Positions 19,555 through 30,788 of a stretch of DNA of 64,000 nt are shown one piece after another. Both the position numbers and the translations under genes were made by a program. Origin of the DNA: Purpureocillium takamizusanense (taxonomy: Eukaryota > Ascomycota > Sordariomycetes > Hypocreales > Ophiocordycipitaceae); assembly GCF_022605165.1 (NCBI RefSeq), contig NC_063069.1, forward strand, positions 1,550,001-1,614,000. Reading direction: 5' to 3'. Numbering within the stretch: position 1 is the first letter of the stretch; each line of letters starts with the position of its first letter. The notes under the pieces are model-generated. The model did no database searches. It was not told where the DNA came from and worked only from the letters and a program-made list of their open reading frames with translations.

Positions 19555-22101
19555 ATGATGCAGACGCGAGCGAAGAAAGGGACGGCTCGTGTCGACTCGC
19601 CCATTCTCTACACCGCCAGCATTGCCCCCGGGGCTAATGTAAACTATGGCCAATTGATTGTGACCAACCTCCACCGTGAGGACAGCTCTGCCATCGCCAT
19701 CAAACAGTTCCTAGGCGTCGAGTTCCGCTCGCCTGCTCCCGTCAAGGACACTGACTTCTGGGGCAGCACGACACCTTGGGTGGAGATAAAACCTGAGATC
19801 AAGAGCACGCAAATCAACACGGACGTCTTCATAATCACTGTTAAGCTGAACATCTCAGGCGGCTTCACTTTTACTACCAGCGACACCTTCAACTGGGGCA
19901 TCAATGGTGACCTGACCGGAGATCCGGACAGTTGGACCTCTTCCTTCGCATTTGCAGCCGACGCCCTGCCCGACACCACTGGTACCGTCAATGTCAATGC
20001 CGCTGAGGCTCCGGATCCTGCCCTGTCATCGGTTGAGCAAAAGGTTATATTTACCCAAGGCCAACTGGTCGAGACCGTAAAGGTGCTTCCAGGCGCGACA
20101 GCGGAGGAGAAGATTCACTACGGCAGTTATTCCGTCACCGTCTCAGACCTTGCCACCGAGGACGAAACGACTGTGGCGACTGCCTACATCGATCCCACCA
20201 CCGTCACCATCGCGATGGGCGAGTCCACAGAGTTGCAGGTCACGTACGGCGAAGTCTCCAAGTACAGCGCTATCAACGTGATTGTCGGCGACATCTTCGA
20301 GCTTGCCAAGGAGAAACTACACATTACAGTCAAAGAAAGCGGCGGCGGCAGCGCACTCGCCGACTTGACCAGCTCAGTCAACACAACGACTCCCTTGCGT
20401 CGACTGCCGCCGTCGGGCGAGGCGGTCGTTGAGGTCGACCCCATCGTACTCAACAATGTCAAATATTCGTTCCCCGCTCAAACGCTCGAGCTGGCGAGCA
20501 AACTGTTCCAGGTCACCTTCGACGAAGAGAACGTGACAAGAGAACCGATAGATACTACCGGCTTTGTGGATCTCCCTATTGACGTAACGACGGACGTATC
20601 GCTTCCATCAACCATCTCGGTGCGCCTTGATTCCCCAAATGCGATTTATACTCAGACGATCGAGGCCCAGGCCGGCTCAACCGGTTTCGATGTACCGGTG
20701 GCCCCTGGCAATTACCAAGTCACCGCGCCCAGCTTCTTGCAGGGTGGCTTCGTCTATTTTGTACACGTGCCGTCTTCGCTCGAAGTTGCTAAGGACGGCA
20801 GCACAACCCTCAACTTGACGATCACCAAGGGCGCCAACATGCTGGTGTCCGGCTTCCCCGAGTTCCTCAGCTTCGGAGGCTGCAGCGATCTGACCCCTGG
20901 CAACCAAGACGATTTTGTGGCTGCGAGGGCTTCCTCCATCTTCAAGTACGCAGGGGTCGACGGTGCCGGTGACCCAGGCACCAACCTCCCCGACGACCAG
21001 GCTACCAGGCGGACCATTGCCCTGGCGCGGCAGATTGAGGCTGCTCTGGGCGACGGCAACCCCGTGCTGCCCGTCATGATTTCCTACACGTGCAATCTTT
21101 CCTTGGGAGACATCAGGAAGCAACTCGCCAACACTACGGCTCTTGCCAACAGCTTCGGCAACTACATCCTGTCGTTGACCATCGCCAAGGACAGCATAGA
21201 TGCGGACCACCCCGTGCCGGCGGGCTACGTCGTGAACCCAGACTTCCTCGGCGCGTGTCAGCAGGAGAATATTAGCGGCGACTACGCCATGCCTGTACGC
21301 GAGCCTTTGCAGACAGCCCTCGACTTCCGCAAAATCTCGGCCGAGATTCCGGAGGGTATCACTGAAGACGTCAGCGGCTACGTCCAGGCCGTCAACTGGC
21401 TCACCAGAACCGTCGCGCCGGAAGTCACCTTTGGCTGGCAGGTCAACCTCTGGGGCGTCGGCTCCGCCGTCTGGGTGTACGGGTCTGGGGACGAGCCCGC
21501 CGCCAACGCCAAGGTGACGGCCGACTACGTCACGTCGCTGGGTGTCTTCGACGGCGACGCAGCGCCCGACTTCCTGGCCGTGGACCGCTACGAGGCCGAC
21601 GACTTCACTCAACGCGCCTATGTCAACAGCTATTGCTACGGACCAAACGAGTGGCCGCGCTTCTTCGACTTCTGCGGTGCCCTCGGCGAGGCCCTCGTCA
21701 GGCCCATTATGGCGTGGCAGATACCCGCGAGCCGCACCCCCAGCGTCCATGACGCTGTCGACGACGACTTCGACCCCCAGAACTGGGGTACGGGCGGCAG
21801 CTACCTGTTGGGCGACGCGGCCATTGGCTCCAACATCAACAACATCAACCCCAAGATCCTCGACTTCGAGTTCCCCGTCCCCTACCCCTTCATGGGCAAG
21901 ACGATAAGAGATATCTTCGTCCGCGGCTCGCCATTCGACTGGACGCCCGCCGCCCTCAACGGCCTCGCAATCAAGGGCATCTTCTGCGTCCTCCTCGGCG
22001 GCGGCTCCACCACGGGCATTGTGTCGAGCATCGGCAACCCGGGCCCGTTTGTGCGCAACAAGCTCCACGCGTACGGAGAGCAACCCATCCCCCTGAAGTG
22101 A
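19555..22101 (+). CDS. Large single-exon protein, beta-sandwich repeats plus possible TIM-barrel glycosidase-like region
   Basis: 848 aa from the first ATG (19555; the open frame reaches back to 19501 only through a TTG). I do not recognise a named family. Residues about 20-420 are beta-rich, with recurring segments that look like Ig/fibronectin-like sandwiches (YGSYSVTVSDL, APGNYQVTAPSF, DGSTTLNLTITKG). From about 425 the character changes: FPEFLSFGGCSDLTP, VLPVMISYTCNLSL, FGWQVNLWGVGSAVWV, DFLAVDRYEADDF and RPIMAWQIPAS are spaced like strands of a (beta/alpha)8 barrel, with acidic residues at strand ends as in glycosidases. No signal peptide or TM segment is visible, so it may be cytosolic or use unconventional export. 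It has no introns, unlike most neighbours, and I cannot exclude transfer from bacteria. It is clearly coding: a long frame, a TATA box and a sensible composition. Confidence 0.72.
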   Translation: MMQTRAKKGTARVDSPILYTASIAPGANVNYGQLIVTNLHREDSSAIAIKQFLGVEFRSPAPVKDTDFWGSTTPWVEIKPEIKSTQINTDVFIITVKLNISGGFTFTTSDTFNWGINGDLTGDPDSWTSSFAFAADALPDTTGTVNVNAAEAPDPALSSVEQKVIFTQGQLVETVKVLPGATAEEKIHYGSYSVTVSDLATEDETTVATAYIDPTTVTIAMGESTELQVTYGEVSKYSAINVIVGDIFELAKEKLHITVKESGGGSALADLTSSVNTTTPLRRLPPSGEAVVEVDPIVLNNVKYSFPAQTLELASKLFQVTFDEENVTREPIDTTGFVDLPIDVTTDVSLPSTISVRLDSPNAIYTQTIEAQAGSTGFDVPVAPGNYQVTAPSFLQGGFVYFVHVPSSLEVAKDGSTTLNLTITKGANMLVSGFPEFLSFGGCSDLTPGNQDDFVAARASSIFKYAGVDGAGDPGTNLPDDQATRRTIALARQIEAALGDGNPVLPVMISYTCNLSLGDIRKQLANTTALANSFGNYILSLTIAKDSIDADHPVPAGYVVNPDFLGACQQENISGDYAMPVREPLQTALDFRKISAEIPEGITEDVSGYVQAVNWLTRTVAPEVTFGWQVNLWGVGSAVWVYGSGDEPAANAKVTADYVTSLGVFDGDAAPDFLAVDRYEADDFTQRAYVNSYCYGPNEWPRFFDFCGALGEALVRPIMAWQIPASRTPSVHDAVDDDFDPQNWGTGGSYLLGDAAIGSNINNINPKILDFEFPVPYPFMGKTIRDIFVRGSPFDWTPAALNGLAIKGIFCVLLGGGSTTGIVSSIGNPGPFVRNKLHAYGEQPIPLK

Positions 22102-25100
22102 CAGAGCAGAGCCGGACGCCGAACGATCTGGGGCCCATACCGCCACGAGGGTGCTAACCCGTGGTCCACGCCCCCTTTTACTCCTCCGACCCCTTTAAAC
22201 GGGGCTGGGGAAGGGGCGACTTATTAGGTGGAAGATGTCTTGCAGGATGTGAGAGAGCGCGATGGGAAAAAGGGAGGGGGGGTCTCGACGGAGGTTCGAG
22301 GACGTTTTGAGGGAATTACCTTCTTTGAAATTGGCTACTCCCTACAAGTATTCGCCGCACCAACTATCGTCAGCTCCTTAGCAACGCCTTGAACACGATT
22401 CAAATTCTTGGATGAGCACGTGGCAAATAGTTGATGGCAATGGGCTGCCCGACACGTGGTGCATGCATGATGTGATTCCAATCTCACCGCTGATGGTGGC
22501 TGACCATTGCCCAATGCCCCGTAAAACGCAGCGCAAAGTTCTGTCTACGCCGCGAGCCATCATCGGCTGAACTTGTTTGCACGCCCTTGGTAGCCTCCTA
22601 TTAGTACCACTACTACTACTACCTACCACCTACCGCTACATGTGGCTAATTATCCACTTTCGGTTCCGCTACCGTCCCTAAATCGTAGCACGCGGTGGGC
22701 ATAAGGGTGGTGAGCCACTCCACAACCGCGCAACGACGCATCGGGGGGCATTTGCGCTCAAGCAAGTCAACAGCACGCTGGGTGTGAGACGAGCATCTCT
22801 CATCCACGCCCGGCTAGCGACGCAAAAAGTCACCGTGCGGACCCGTGGGCGATTCGAAGGAGGCATCAAGTGAGCGGTCGAGTTGCTGCTGACCAACCCC
22901 CCTTCCCCCTGCGTCGTCCTGTAGCGAATGCACGTCACATGCCGGGCCAGCAGCCATCGGATTCGCAAAGCACTACCATGGATAGTCGCCACACGCCGCG
23001 AAGTGGACGCATTTGCACGGCGACCATGATGTCGGGTCGGTGGTCTCCAAGTAGCTCGGCCGGCGTGGCGCTCCCAGACAAGCTTTGCTTTGCGTGGACG
23101 GACAGCAAGCAGGCGCGCAAGCACTACCAGCCGGAGAAGCCGCCGAGCGACACCCAACTCATCAACGTGCATGCAGAAGTCTGCATATCTAGCGCGTGGT
23201 AGACTGTCGCTTCGAATACGTAGTCCGGTGACCCAAGGGGTGGTGTTCAGGGGAGCGAATGGTCTCGCAACTGTCGGGTTCCTGAAAATGTGGAATCGCT
23301 CGGGGTTGCTCCATCCGTGCCCTTGTCAATCCAACTTGCGAGTGCTTTTGCCGGAGTTTGGTTGAACAGTGCCGCGAAAAGAGAAGAGCATGCCCTGCCA
23401 TATATCGCACTCAGTGTACCGAGCAGCATTTAACCGCAGGCTTTTTCTTCAGCAGGTGTACAAGCACACCCAGCCGTGTGCGTTCCATGTCTTCGGCTCT
23501 GCAATGCACGGGGTTTTCCTCGAGATTTGGATCGGCCAGCAAGTCCGACTATCAGTCCTTGATCCAAGGCGACAGTGTCGTAACCAAGGTCCTGTCAGGG
23601 GATTGCCGGCGCCGGCACTCTTCGTGGTAAGAGCGCAGAGCGAGGGGCAGCACAGGGGGGTCACTCATTAGCCAGAGCTGCATGGTCAAAATCCTTCTCC
23701 ATGGTCTCAGCGCAGCGACAAGCGCATCAGCGGTTGGTCGCGCAGCTAGTTACAGCCAGGTCGAACGGCAGCTGTTTGACGCGGGGGTGTGCTGTACTAA
23801 GCTACACACACATGCATATGACATTGGCACTTCGCCGCTGAAGAAAGAGGCTCCAAGGTCAACGCGGCTTCTACTTCCTTGACCCCAGGAGCGATGCTTG
23901 TTGACCCGCTGTTGGGTATTGAGTTGCGACGGAAGGCTGGGGTTCGTGGCAACAGGGGTTGATGGGCCGGAGCGTGGGTTTCCATCTCGTTGAAGAGACT
24001 GCCCCGGTCGGGGTTGTGTGGCCCCACGCACAGGCAATCTTGGCGGGCTTGTCAGGGACATCCGGCGTCCGGAAGCGTGCTGGGGAACCAGTGTCGGGGA
24101 GTCGACCTTCATGGGCATGGTCGATTCAGCGATGACGAGCGAGCTTGGTTCCGATTCAGCAGCAGAGCGACATGCCCCGCGCGCCGCTCGTCTGAGGTTG
24201 GCGGCACGATTGGGCGAGCAATCCGCGGCCATGTTGAGGGTTTGTCACCGGTGGTATTGCCCGCGTCAGCACAGGGGAAGCTACAAGCTTACGAAGCAAG
24301 CCGAAGCTGGCTTGTTGTGGCAGCACCAGGAGTGTGCCTCTTGGTGAAGGTAGAACAATGCTGTGATGGACAACACATATCGTCGACGACCATGCCGCGA
24401 GCTGCACAGGCGACGGGGCCAGGGCAGAGGCGGCGCGGGGCTGAGATGATGAGACGCGCCGTGTCCACGGGGCGCTGGGCGTGGGTGTGTTGGCCGCGAC
24501 ACGCGCGGGCGACGAGACATGCACACGGTGAGATGCAGGCCTGCAGGCGATCGTGTGTGTGTGTGTGCGGCCGTTGACACGGGATGCGGGTGCCGTGTTT
24601 GTCGCCGTTGTCTGTGATGGTCAATGCGGCGGCGCCAAGGGCGGGCGGGCGGGAGGGCGGATAGACACACAGACTCGAGACAGGCGCGGCAGACGTCGCC
24701 AACGTCGTCTTGGGTGGTGGCTGCTTTGGTACGGACGGATGCTGGTGCGTTGGGCGGACGTTTCATCCCTTCTGGTGGCGGGTGGCGTCGGAGCAACAAG
24801 GTGCATGGATGGCTATAATTATCAGGCTGGCAGGGCTCCAACTTGGGCCCCCGGCCCTATTCAGAGGCTGTTAGCGGACAGTGGCGGCGGCCGGACTTGG
24901 AAAGGCCAGCGGCATCGTGACCGGAGCGTTCAATAATTTGTGCGACGTAAGAAGTACGGTAGGGTAGGATAGGTACTCGGTGCGGGACCGGCACACGTGC
25001 TGGTGCATGCAATCAGCACTTTGCGATCCTCGTGGTCTCGGCGGCTCCATGTCCATCATATCATGTCCGTCCGGACGTGCGGTCCATGGGATCCTCCTCG

Positions 25101-25132
25101 GCGGGGGGTGTCCGCCTTAAAGAGCAAGGGAC

Positions 25133-25165
25133 GTACCGTACCGTACCTACCTTACCTTGGTAGGT
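25133..25165. repeat. Short TACCTA-type motif cluster
   Basis: Tandem-like CGTACCGTACCGTACC followed by TACCTTACCTTGGTAGG; same motif type as the clusters at 9.9, 31.7, 40.2 and 60.5 kb. Confidence 0.5.
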
Positions 25166-26439
25166 TTGCAGGGTCTCGGCGGAGGCAACTTGATATAGTA
25201 GTACGTTAAGTTAGGCAGAATGGCATGAATGGTAAGAGGTAGATTCCATGGAAGAAGGGATGGGCCCAGCCCCGTTGTGCGACGGGGCCACGAGATGATG
25301 AGGGGGGGGGAGCAAAGAAGGTCGTCGTCAGTGTTCGCGTGGCTCCGAAACCCTGTACCTTGTCGTCTCAAGTACGTGAGTAGTACGTACATTTTGGGTT
25401 CCTGCTGGTACTTCGTACTAACGTATCGTGCCTTCCACCTTGGTCCGTCCTACCTACTACATTAGTATCCGGGCCTGTCCTTCTTGCCTTGCCGCTGCAC
25501 CAACGCGGGCAGCAGCGCGGGATGCTCCTGCCTTCCTTCCATCCATGACGGGACGGCTTGCGTGCATGCTGAAGGTACCTAGTAGTACTCAACGCAGACT
25601 TGATCAGTTTGACTGTCCCGCGTCGACGATTACGGCCTGTGTAACGCGAGCGGCGCCCCACTGTAGTGTGGATAGGCAAGGTAGGTAGTGAGTGCATGTT
25701 GCCGCCCCGGGCTCAATGCTGTCGGATGAAGATGAAGTGCATATGCGTAGGTATAATGTGCGTACTCATTTGGTGGTGGTGGATGCGTGCTGCCCGCAAT
25801 TCCATGTGCTCCAAAGGCTCTACCTGTTCCCTGCCCGCTTGTTTCAACTGTATGACTTGGTGCCTACTTCAGCTGGACGACAACAGGGTCGCCCGAACGA
25901 GGTTGTGCAAGCGACGCACTCGTCAACGCCGTGTCCATTCTTTGCACAGACAGGCAGTGGTGGCAGCATCCCGCGTTCGTACCCCCAAGGTACTAAGGCA
26001 ACGTGAGAGGTACCAGTAAGTTAGTAATTAGGGTGCCGCCGTGCCGCTTGGTGTGTATCGGTCGGCCGGTCGTCCGCCTGCGCCCGAGCCGCTTGGATCA
26101 AGTTCCACCACTGTGCTACCCTACCTTGCCCGCTCCGTCCTGGCGCTGCGACTCTGGAGGCGCGCCACTGAAAACGCCCAACAACGTGAGCTTGGCCATT
26201 GTGGCTCACGTCACAAACATCATTCAAACCTCCGGGTCGTCATCCGATGCTCCAAGGGAACTAACTTCTTAACCTAGTTGGTCACTCACGACTGCTGGCG
26301 CTTGACCCGGCTGAGCTCTCAGGGCTGCCGCCTAAGCCGCCACCGGCATCGCCTCGGCGCTGCGCTCCATTTCCGTTGAGCGCCTGACCCCCAAAGGGTC
26401 CGTCCTGTCCTCGCTTCCATCGGCGGCGGCGGGCTCGTC

Positions 26440-26487
26440 GTGTGTGTGTGTGTGTGTGTGCGTGCGTGTGTGTGTGTGTGTGTGTGT
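26440..26487. repeat. (GT)n microsatellite
   Basis: About 24 GT units interrupted by a few GC steps; likely length-variable between strains. Confidence 0.9.
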
Positions 26488-26599
26488 TTCGGCCGCCGAC
26501 CCGACCGCCTTTAAACTTTCCACATGGCTCCCTGAGACGAGCACCCTACCTTAGTACTGTGTAGATACCTACAGCGCGTAGTATATTCGTGCGATGGTG

Positions 26600-26633
26600 A
26601 CCACCACCACCACTACCACCACCACCACTACCA
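26600..26633. repeat. (ACC)n microsatellite
   Basis: Imperfect ACC/ACT trinucleotide array that creates a poly-Thr open frame I consider non-coding. Confidence 0.85.
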
Positions 26634-27748
26634 TGGCGGTCATCCACCACCCTCAATTGGGTCGCCGGAACGAGCACAATGCGCATCAATGGTCTGATCC
26701 GGTATTCACGCACGTTTTCATGATGCGCCGGCGCTCCGTGAAACCTTGTGCTTTAGCTTCAGCTTCGCCGTCTGGTGCCAACTGGCAAAACCGCCCTTTC
26801 CACTGCCACCCGGGCACCAGCGCGAGCGACCCTCCTCCGCCTGCTCTTCCTTCCTTGCTCTCCTCCTCTTCCTCCTCCTGCTCCTCCACCACTACCACCA
26901 CTTCTGCCACTGCTACCACCACCACCGCTCTCGCACATTCCATCGCAGCCGCTTACAGACATCCCGTCCCATTCTACTACCACCCATCCACTTCGCCCAA
27001 TCCATCCGACCCCTGTCGCCTCCGCCCGCCGCCCACACCCCGTGCCCTTGTCCGTTGCGCCAAATGCACCTGCTGCCACCCCATGCTAGAGCTGCACTGG
27101 CGGGCCCACGATAACCAAGGGTGTTGACGCCTTGGCCGGCGACAGGCGGCACCAAAGAAAAAAAAAATAGAGTCAGTCATAAAGCCGGCGACGGGCCCTC
27201 TACTATTCCCACGTTGCTCCCTGGCTCCGGGCTCTGTTTCGTGGTGGACATGCTTTCTTTTGCAGCCTTCCCGCACGTTACCCCTCGTCGCGTGGCCGCG
27301 TGCTGAAGAAAGAGACGAGGCTTTGCGCTGGTGCTGCTCCTCGACCTTGAATCGAAACTCTGCCGGTCCTCGACCCGCACTTGTCCTCCACACCCGTTAT
27401 CTCGTGTCGACCCGGCTCATCCGCTGCGACGTATCGTGGCCGTCGCTGCACATTGTACAACGAGGTCAAGATTGGCGAAGACGACAGCGACGACCCCTCC
27501 TTCGACTGGCGGCGACACACGCCCAAGAGCGACTTTGCGATATCGCCGAATAACGAGGACCCTCGTTGTTCAGACGCCTCTCCCTTCGGGCGCAACCTTG
27601 GGCCAGCGGTCGTCCAGCAGCTGGGTGTCCGCCATCTACCTAGCGATCCGCCGTGGCCATCTGCCACATTGATGCCTAGCACCCCCCGTCTCAATTCCGA
27701 ACCACCGCACACCCGCCTGAGCCAGGCAGATCCGAGACCCGAATGACC

Positions 27749-29266
27749 ATGTGCTTCGGAGGACGCGACAAAACCAACGGCGGCGCTGCCCGCTCCCGCG
27801 ACATTGACCGCACACTCCGCCAAGATGAAAAGCGCATGTCCAAGGAAATCAAGCTGCTGCTCCTCGGTAAGTCCTGGGCGTTGCTTGTGCCCGCAGCACG
27901 CGGCAGCCGTTCGTCAGCTGCGGCAGCTGCGTCGTGCTTTTCCACGAGGGCGCTGTTGTGTCACCGCGTGGCAGGCATTTTACAGGGTTGACTGACTCAT
28001 CCCGTGTCCCACAGGAGCTGGAGAATCGGGCAAGTCGACAATCCTCAAGCAGATGAAACTCATCTACTCGCAGGGCTTCACAAAAAATGAGCGCCTCGAG
28101 TGGAAGCCCGTCATCTTCAGCAACATTGTACAGTCTTTTCGCACCATCCAGGAAGCCATGACTGAGCTCAATTATCGCTTCGACAATGCCGACAACGAGG
28201 TAAGCTGCCCGTGGTTTGCTGCCCCTCCGCCACGGCGCCGCCCACTGCCACTATTCCCCGCCGCGCGCTGCGCCAGGCTGGGTTGGCTTTCGCCTGGTGC
28301 GGCAACGTGAGACATACAGGGTCCCCAAGCTGACTTGCGTCATGCAGAAATACATGGCTCATATCCTGGTAGAGCGCGAAGTTGGGCTCGAGGAACGCTT
28401 GCCCCAAGACTACTTTGAGCCGATCAAGGCACTGTGGAACGACAGCGGCGTCAAGTCGGCCATCGCCAAGGGCAACGAGTACGCGCTGCACGACAACCTG
28501 ACCTAGTAAGTCTCCAGCTGGGAGCCGAGCTTGGGCATACCATTACCGTATGGTCGATCCTCGCTGACGACGTGCAGCTTCATCGACGACGTGGAGCGCA
28601 TATGGTCCGACGGGTACGTCCCCAACAACCAGGACCTTCTTCGCTGCCGGTTACGGACAACGGGCATCACCGAGAGCGAGTTCGACTTGGGCCAGCTCAG
28701 GTATCGCATGTTCGATGTCGGCGGCCAAAGGTCCGAGAGAAAGAAGTGGATTCACTGCTTTGAGAATGTTCACTGCCTGCTCTTCCTCGTTGCTATCAGT
28801 GGATACGATCAATGCCTTGTGGAGGACAAAGATGGGGTATGTGACTCTCATTTTGCAAAGGGGGGAACCCACAGGCAGGGGCGTGTCGCACCGCATCTAA
28901 CATGCAAATTGTCGCCTGCAGAACCAAATGAACGAGGCGTTGATGCTCTGGGAGTCTATTGCCAACTCGCACTGGTTTACCAAATCGGCCATGATCCTGT
29001 TCCTGAATAAGATGGACTTGTTTAGGGAGAAGCTACCGCATAGCCCCATCACCAAGTATGGCTTCACCGACTACCACGGGCCGGAAGACGACTACAAGTC
29101 GGCCAGCAAGTACTTCCTGGACAAGTTCAAGGCGTTGAGCCGCAACCCCGAAAAGGAAATCTACGGCCACTTCACCAATGCGACAGACACCAACCTACTC
29201 AAGATCACCATGGGCTCTGTGCAGGACATGATCATTCAGCGCAACCTCAAACAGCTTATCCTGTGA
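27749..29266 (+). CDS. Heterotrimeric G-protein alpha subunit, fungal group II (GNA-2-like)
   Basis: GTPase of plasma-membrane G-protein signalling. Five exons: 27749-27866, 28015-28199, 28348-28505, 28578-28836 and 28922-29266. Introns are 148, 148, 72 and 85 bp. The total is 1065 nt, or 354 aa. I start at the second in-frame ATG because MCFGGR is the usual group II N-terminus; an ATG two codons earlier (27743) gives MTMCFG. Motifs: P-loop GAGESGKS (40-47), switch I Arg178 in [11 protein letters not shown], switch [21 protein letters not shown] with Gln204, NKMD for guanine, and TNATDT. Position 2 is Cys, not Gly, so N-myristoylation is not expected and palmitoylation is likely. The C-terminus NLKQLIL lacks the Cys that pertussis toxin modifies in group I proteins. 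In Neurospora and Magnaporthe the group II member has subtle roles in growth and compensates for the other alphas. Confidence 0.95.
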
Positions 29267-30260
29267 GGATCACGACGATAATTGGACTCATTGCTGGCAC
29301 TTCAGACCGCTCACGGGTTCTCCAACCCAGTGATGGATAGATGGCCGATCGTCCGATTCATTCGATCAGGCACTGTCGCTACAGCACCCGATGGCTGTGG
29401 CCCAGGTCTGCCACGGCAGGAGCCGACCAAACATTGTGGAGAATCGGGGCAGGTCTCCACGAAGACCCCCAGGGATGTCATAAACGACCAGAGCGCACTG
29501 CAAATACCACAACAAGCCGTGGGGAAATTGTATGATTACATGGACAACGGCCGACAAGCACTTTGTATCACTTCTCTTATTTTGTTTCCAAGTTACATGA
29601 CACAGGTGCCAAGGAGCGCACCAAGATTTGTATAATGATGCGCCCCCGATGGTGTCTGCTACAGGCTGTGCGGGAGAGCAGCCGGAGGTCCTGCGGCGGA
29701 GAGCCGTAAGCCGCCAAATACGGCTACGCCGAGACGCTATCCCGAGACTGGGGCAACAAACGGCGAGTGACGACTTTAGAAGAGGCAGCGGGGGCGAATG
29801 CCGATGCACCGCATCATGTACACAGCATATTCCACGGCCCCGCGTCAAGCCGGCCCGGGGTGGGGGCCATGTTGCGCCGGGAATGCGTGGGAGAAGAACG
29901 GTGAATATGTGGAAAACAGAAAACGATTGCAACGGGCTGTACGCAGGAGCAACAAAGTAGGCTGAGAGAAGTAGAGACGAAGAAGAGTACAAATGTGATG
30001 CGTTCTGAGTACGTCGGTGGGTGGTAGAAGTGGTTGAGCTGCCTCCGGAGGCAACGCTCCTGAGCAAGTATCTACGAAGTAGGTCGGAGCCGCAACCCAA
30101 TTTGTGCACGGGTGCCCCGTAAAAGCCACGCTCCAGCTGGATGGTACGCACAGTGCTCCTTCACGCACGCCGGATGATGGCGGCAACGGCGACGGCGACC
30201 ACTGCGGCTGGTTGGACGGACGGGTGGGGCAGACGGCCAAGTTCGTCACCGCGATGGTCA

Positions 30261-30268
30261 ATAATCAA
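30261..30268 (+). repeat. Left 8-bp target-site duplication
   Basis: ATAATCAA directly precedes the left terminal inverted repeat and is repeated exactly at 30594-30601 after the right one. Confidence 0.85.
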
Positions 30269-30593
30269 GGGAGTTATTCCTCGACCCCCATGTTTCAATA
30301 GAAAGTCCCCAAATCGTGGCTCGACAGCCACACCTCACACATCTCGATTTCCACCGTTTAACAGCTTTCGTATCGCAAAACCCCATAACAGCACCAAAAT
30401 AAGAAGGAAATATACCATATTAACCCTGATCCTAGCCCTAACCCTAAAGTGCTTTATAGACTCTGCTATGTCAAGCATCTTAGTAGCTGTTATCGGGGTA
30501 CATGGGATGCATTGCGAAAAACTGGGTCAAAAGTCGTGCGCGCCACGATTTGGGGACTTTCTATTGAAACATGGGGGTCGAGGAACAACTCCC
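30269..30593. mobile_element. Non-autonomous DNA transposon (MITE), 325 bp, 52-bp TIRs
   Basis: Terminal inverted repeats occupy 30269-30320 and 30542-30593. Each is 52 bp, beginning GGGAGTT and reading inward to ...AAATCGTGGC, and they differ at one position (A/G at the eighth base). The 8-bp direct repeat ATAATCAA flanks them perfectly. An 8-bp duplication is typical of hAT elements and also of Merlin and P types; the TIRs are longer than in most hAT MITEs, so I leave the superfamily open. There is no transposase or long open frame inside. The interior carries four hexamers in register resembling the telomere repeat (30421-30448). Near-identical TIRs suggest recent mobility. Confidence 0.88.
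30421..30448 (+). repeat. Degenerate telomere-like hexamers inside the MITE
   Basis: Read in steps of six: TAACCC, TGATCC, TAGCCC, TAACCC, then TAAAG. Two units are perfect copies of the CCCTAA-type telomere repeat, one has a single change and one has two. Confidence 0.6.
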
Positions 30594-30601
30594 ATAATCA
30601 A
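30594..30601 (+). repeat. Right 8-bp target-site duplication
   Basis: ATAATCAA, identical to 30261-30268, immediately follows the right TIR; a (CCGG)4 run then begins. Confidence 0.85.
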
Positions 30602-30775
30602 CCGGCCGGCCGGCCGGTCACCTGCGGGCGGCCAACGGTTGCGGACAAGACGCGCGTTTTGGATGAAGATGAGCACCAGGGTCCGTATGTAGAGTATACC
30701 TACCTCACTGTACCGGCCCCGGCAAAACTTTGCCCGTTGTGGTTTGTTTTCAGGCCCAGCGACGTCATTGGTCCA

Positions 30776-30788
30776 GGGGGGGGGGGGG
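30776..30788. repeat. G13 homopolymer
   Basis: Run of 13 G in non-coding DNA between the MITE and the beta-glucosidase. Confidence 0.85.

Larger units (their letters stand above)
22102..27748. other. Intergenic, 5.6 kb without recognisable gene
   Basis: Neither strand offers a coding region I can support; the open frames are short and overlapping. It contains GT and ACC microsatellites (listed), a TACCTA-type cluster at about 25133-25165 and pyrimidine-rich sequence near 26810-27060. The last part should be the promoter and leader of the G-alpha gene. I found no tRNA-like B box that folds. Confidence 0.55.

Noticed and set aside
20677..22146. 489-codon antisense open frame over the 848-aa gene
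   Set aside because: It mirrors the GC-rich third positions of the sense gene and has no recognisable domain; the sense frame is the coding one.
26594..27127. 177-codon frame starting with poly-Thr
   Set aside because: Created by the ACC microsatellite and the pyrimidine-rich tract; low complexity throughout.
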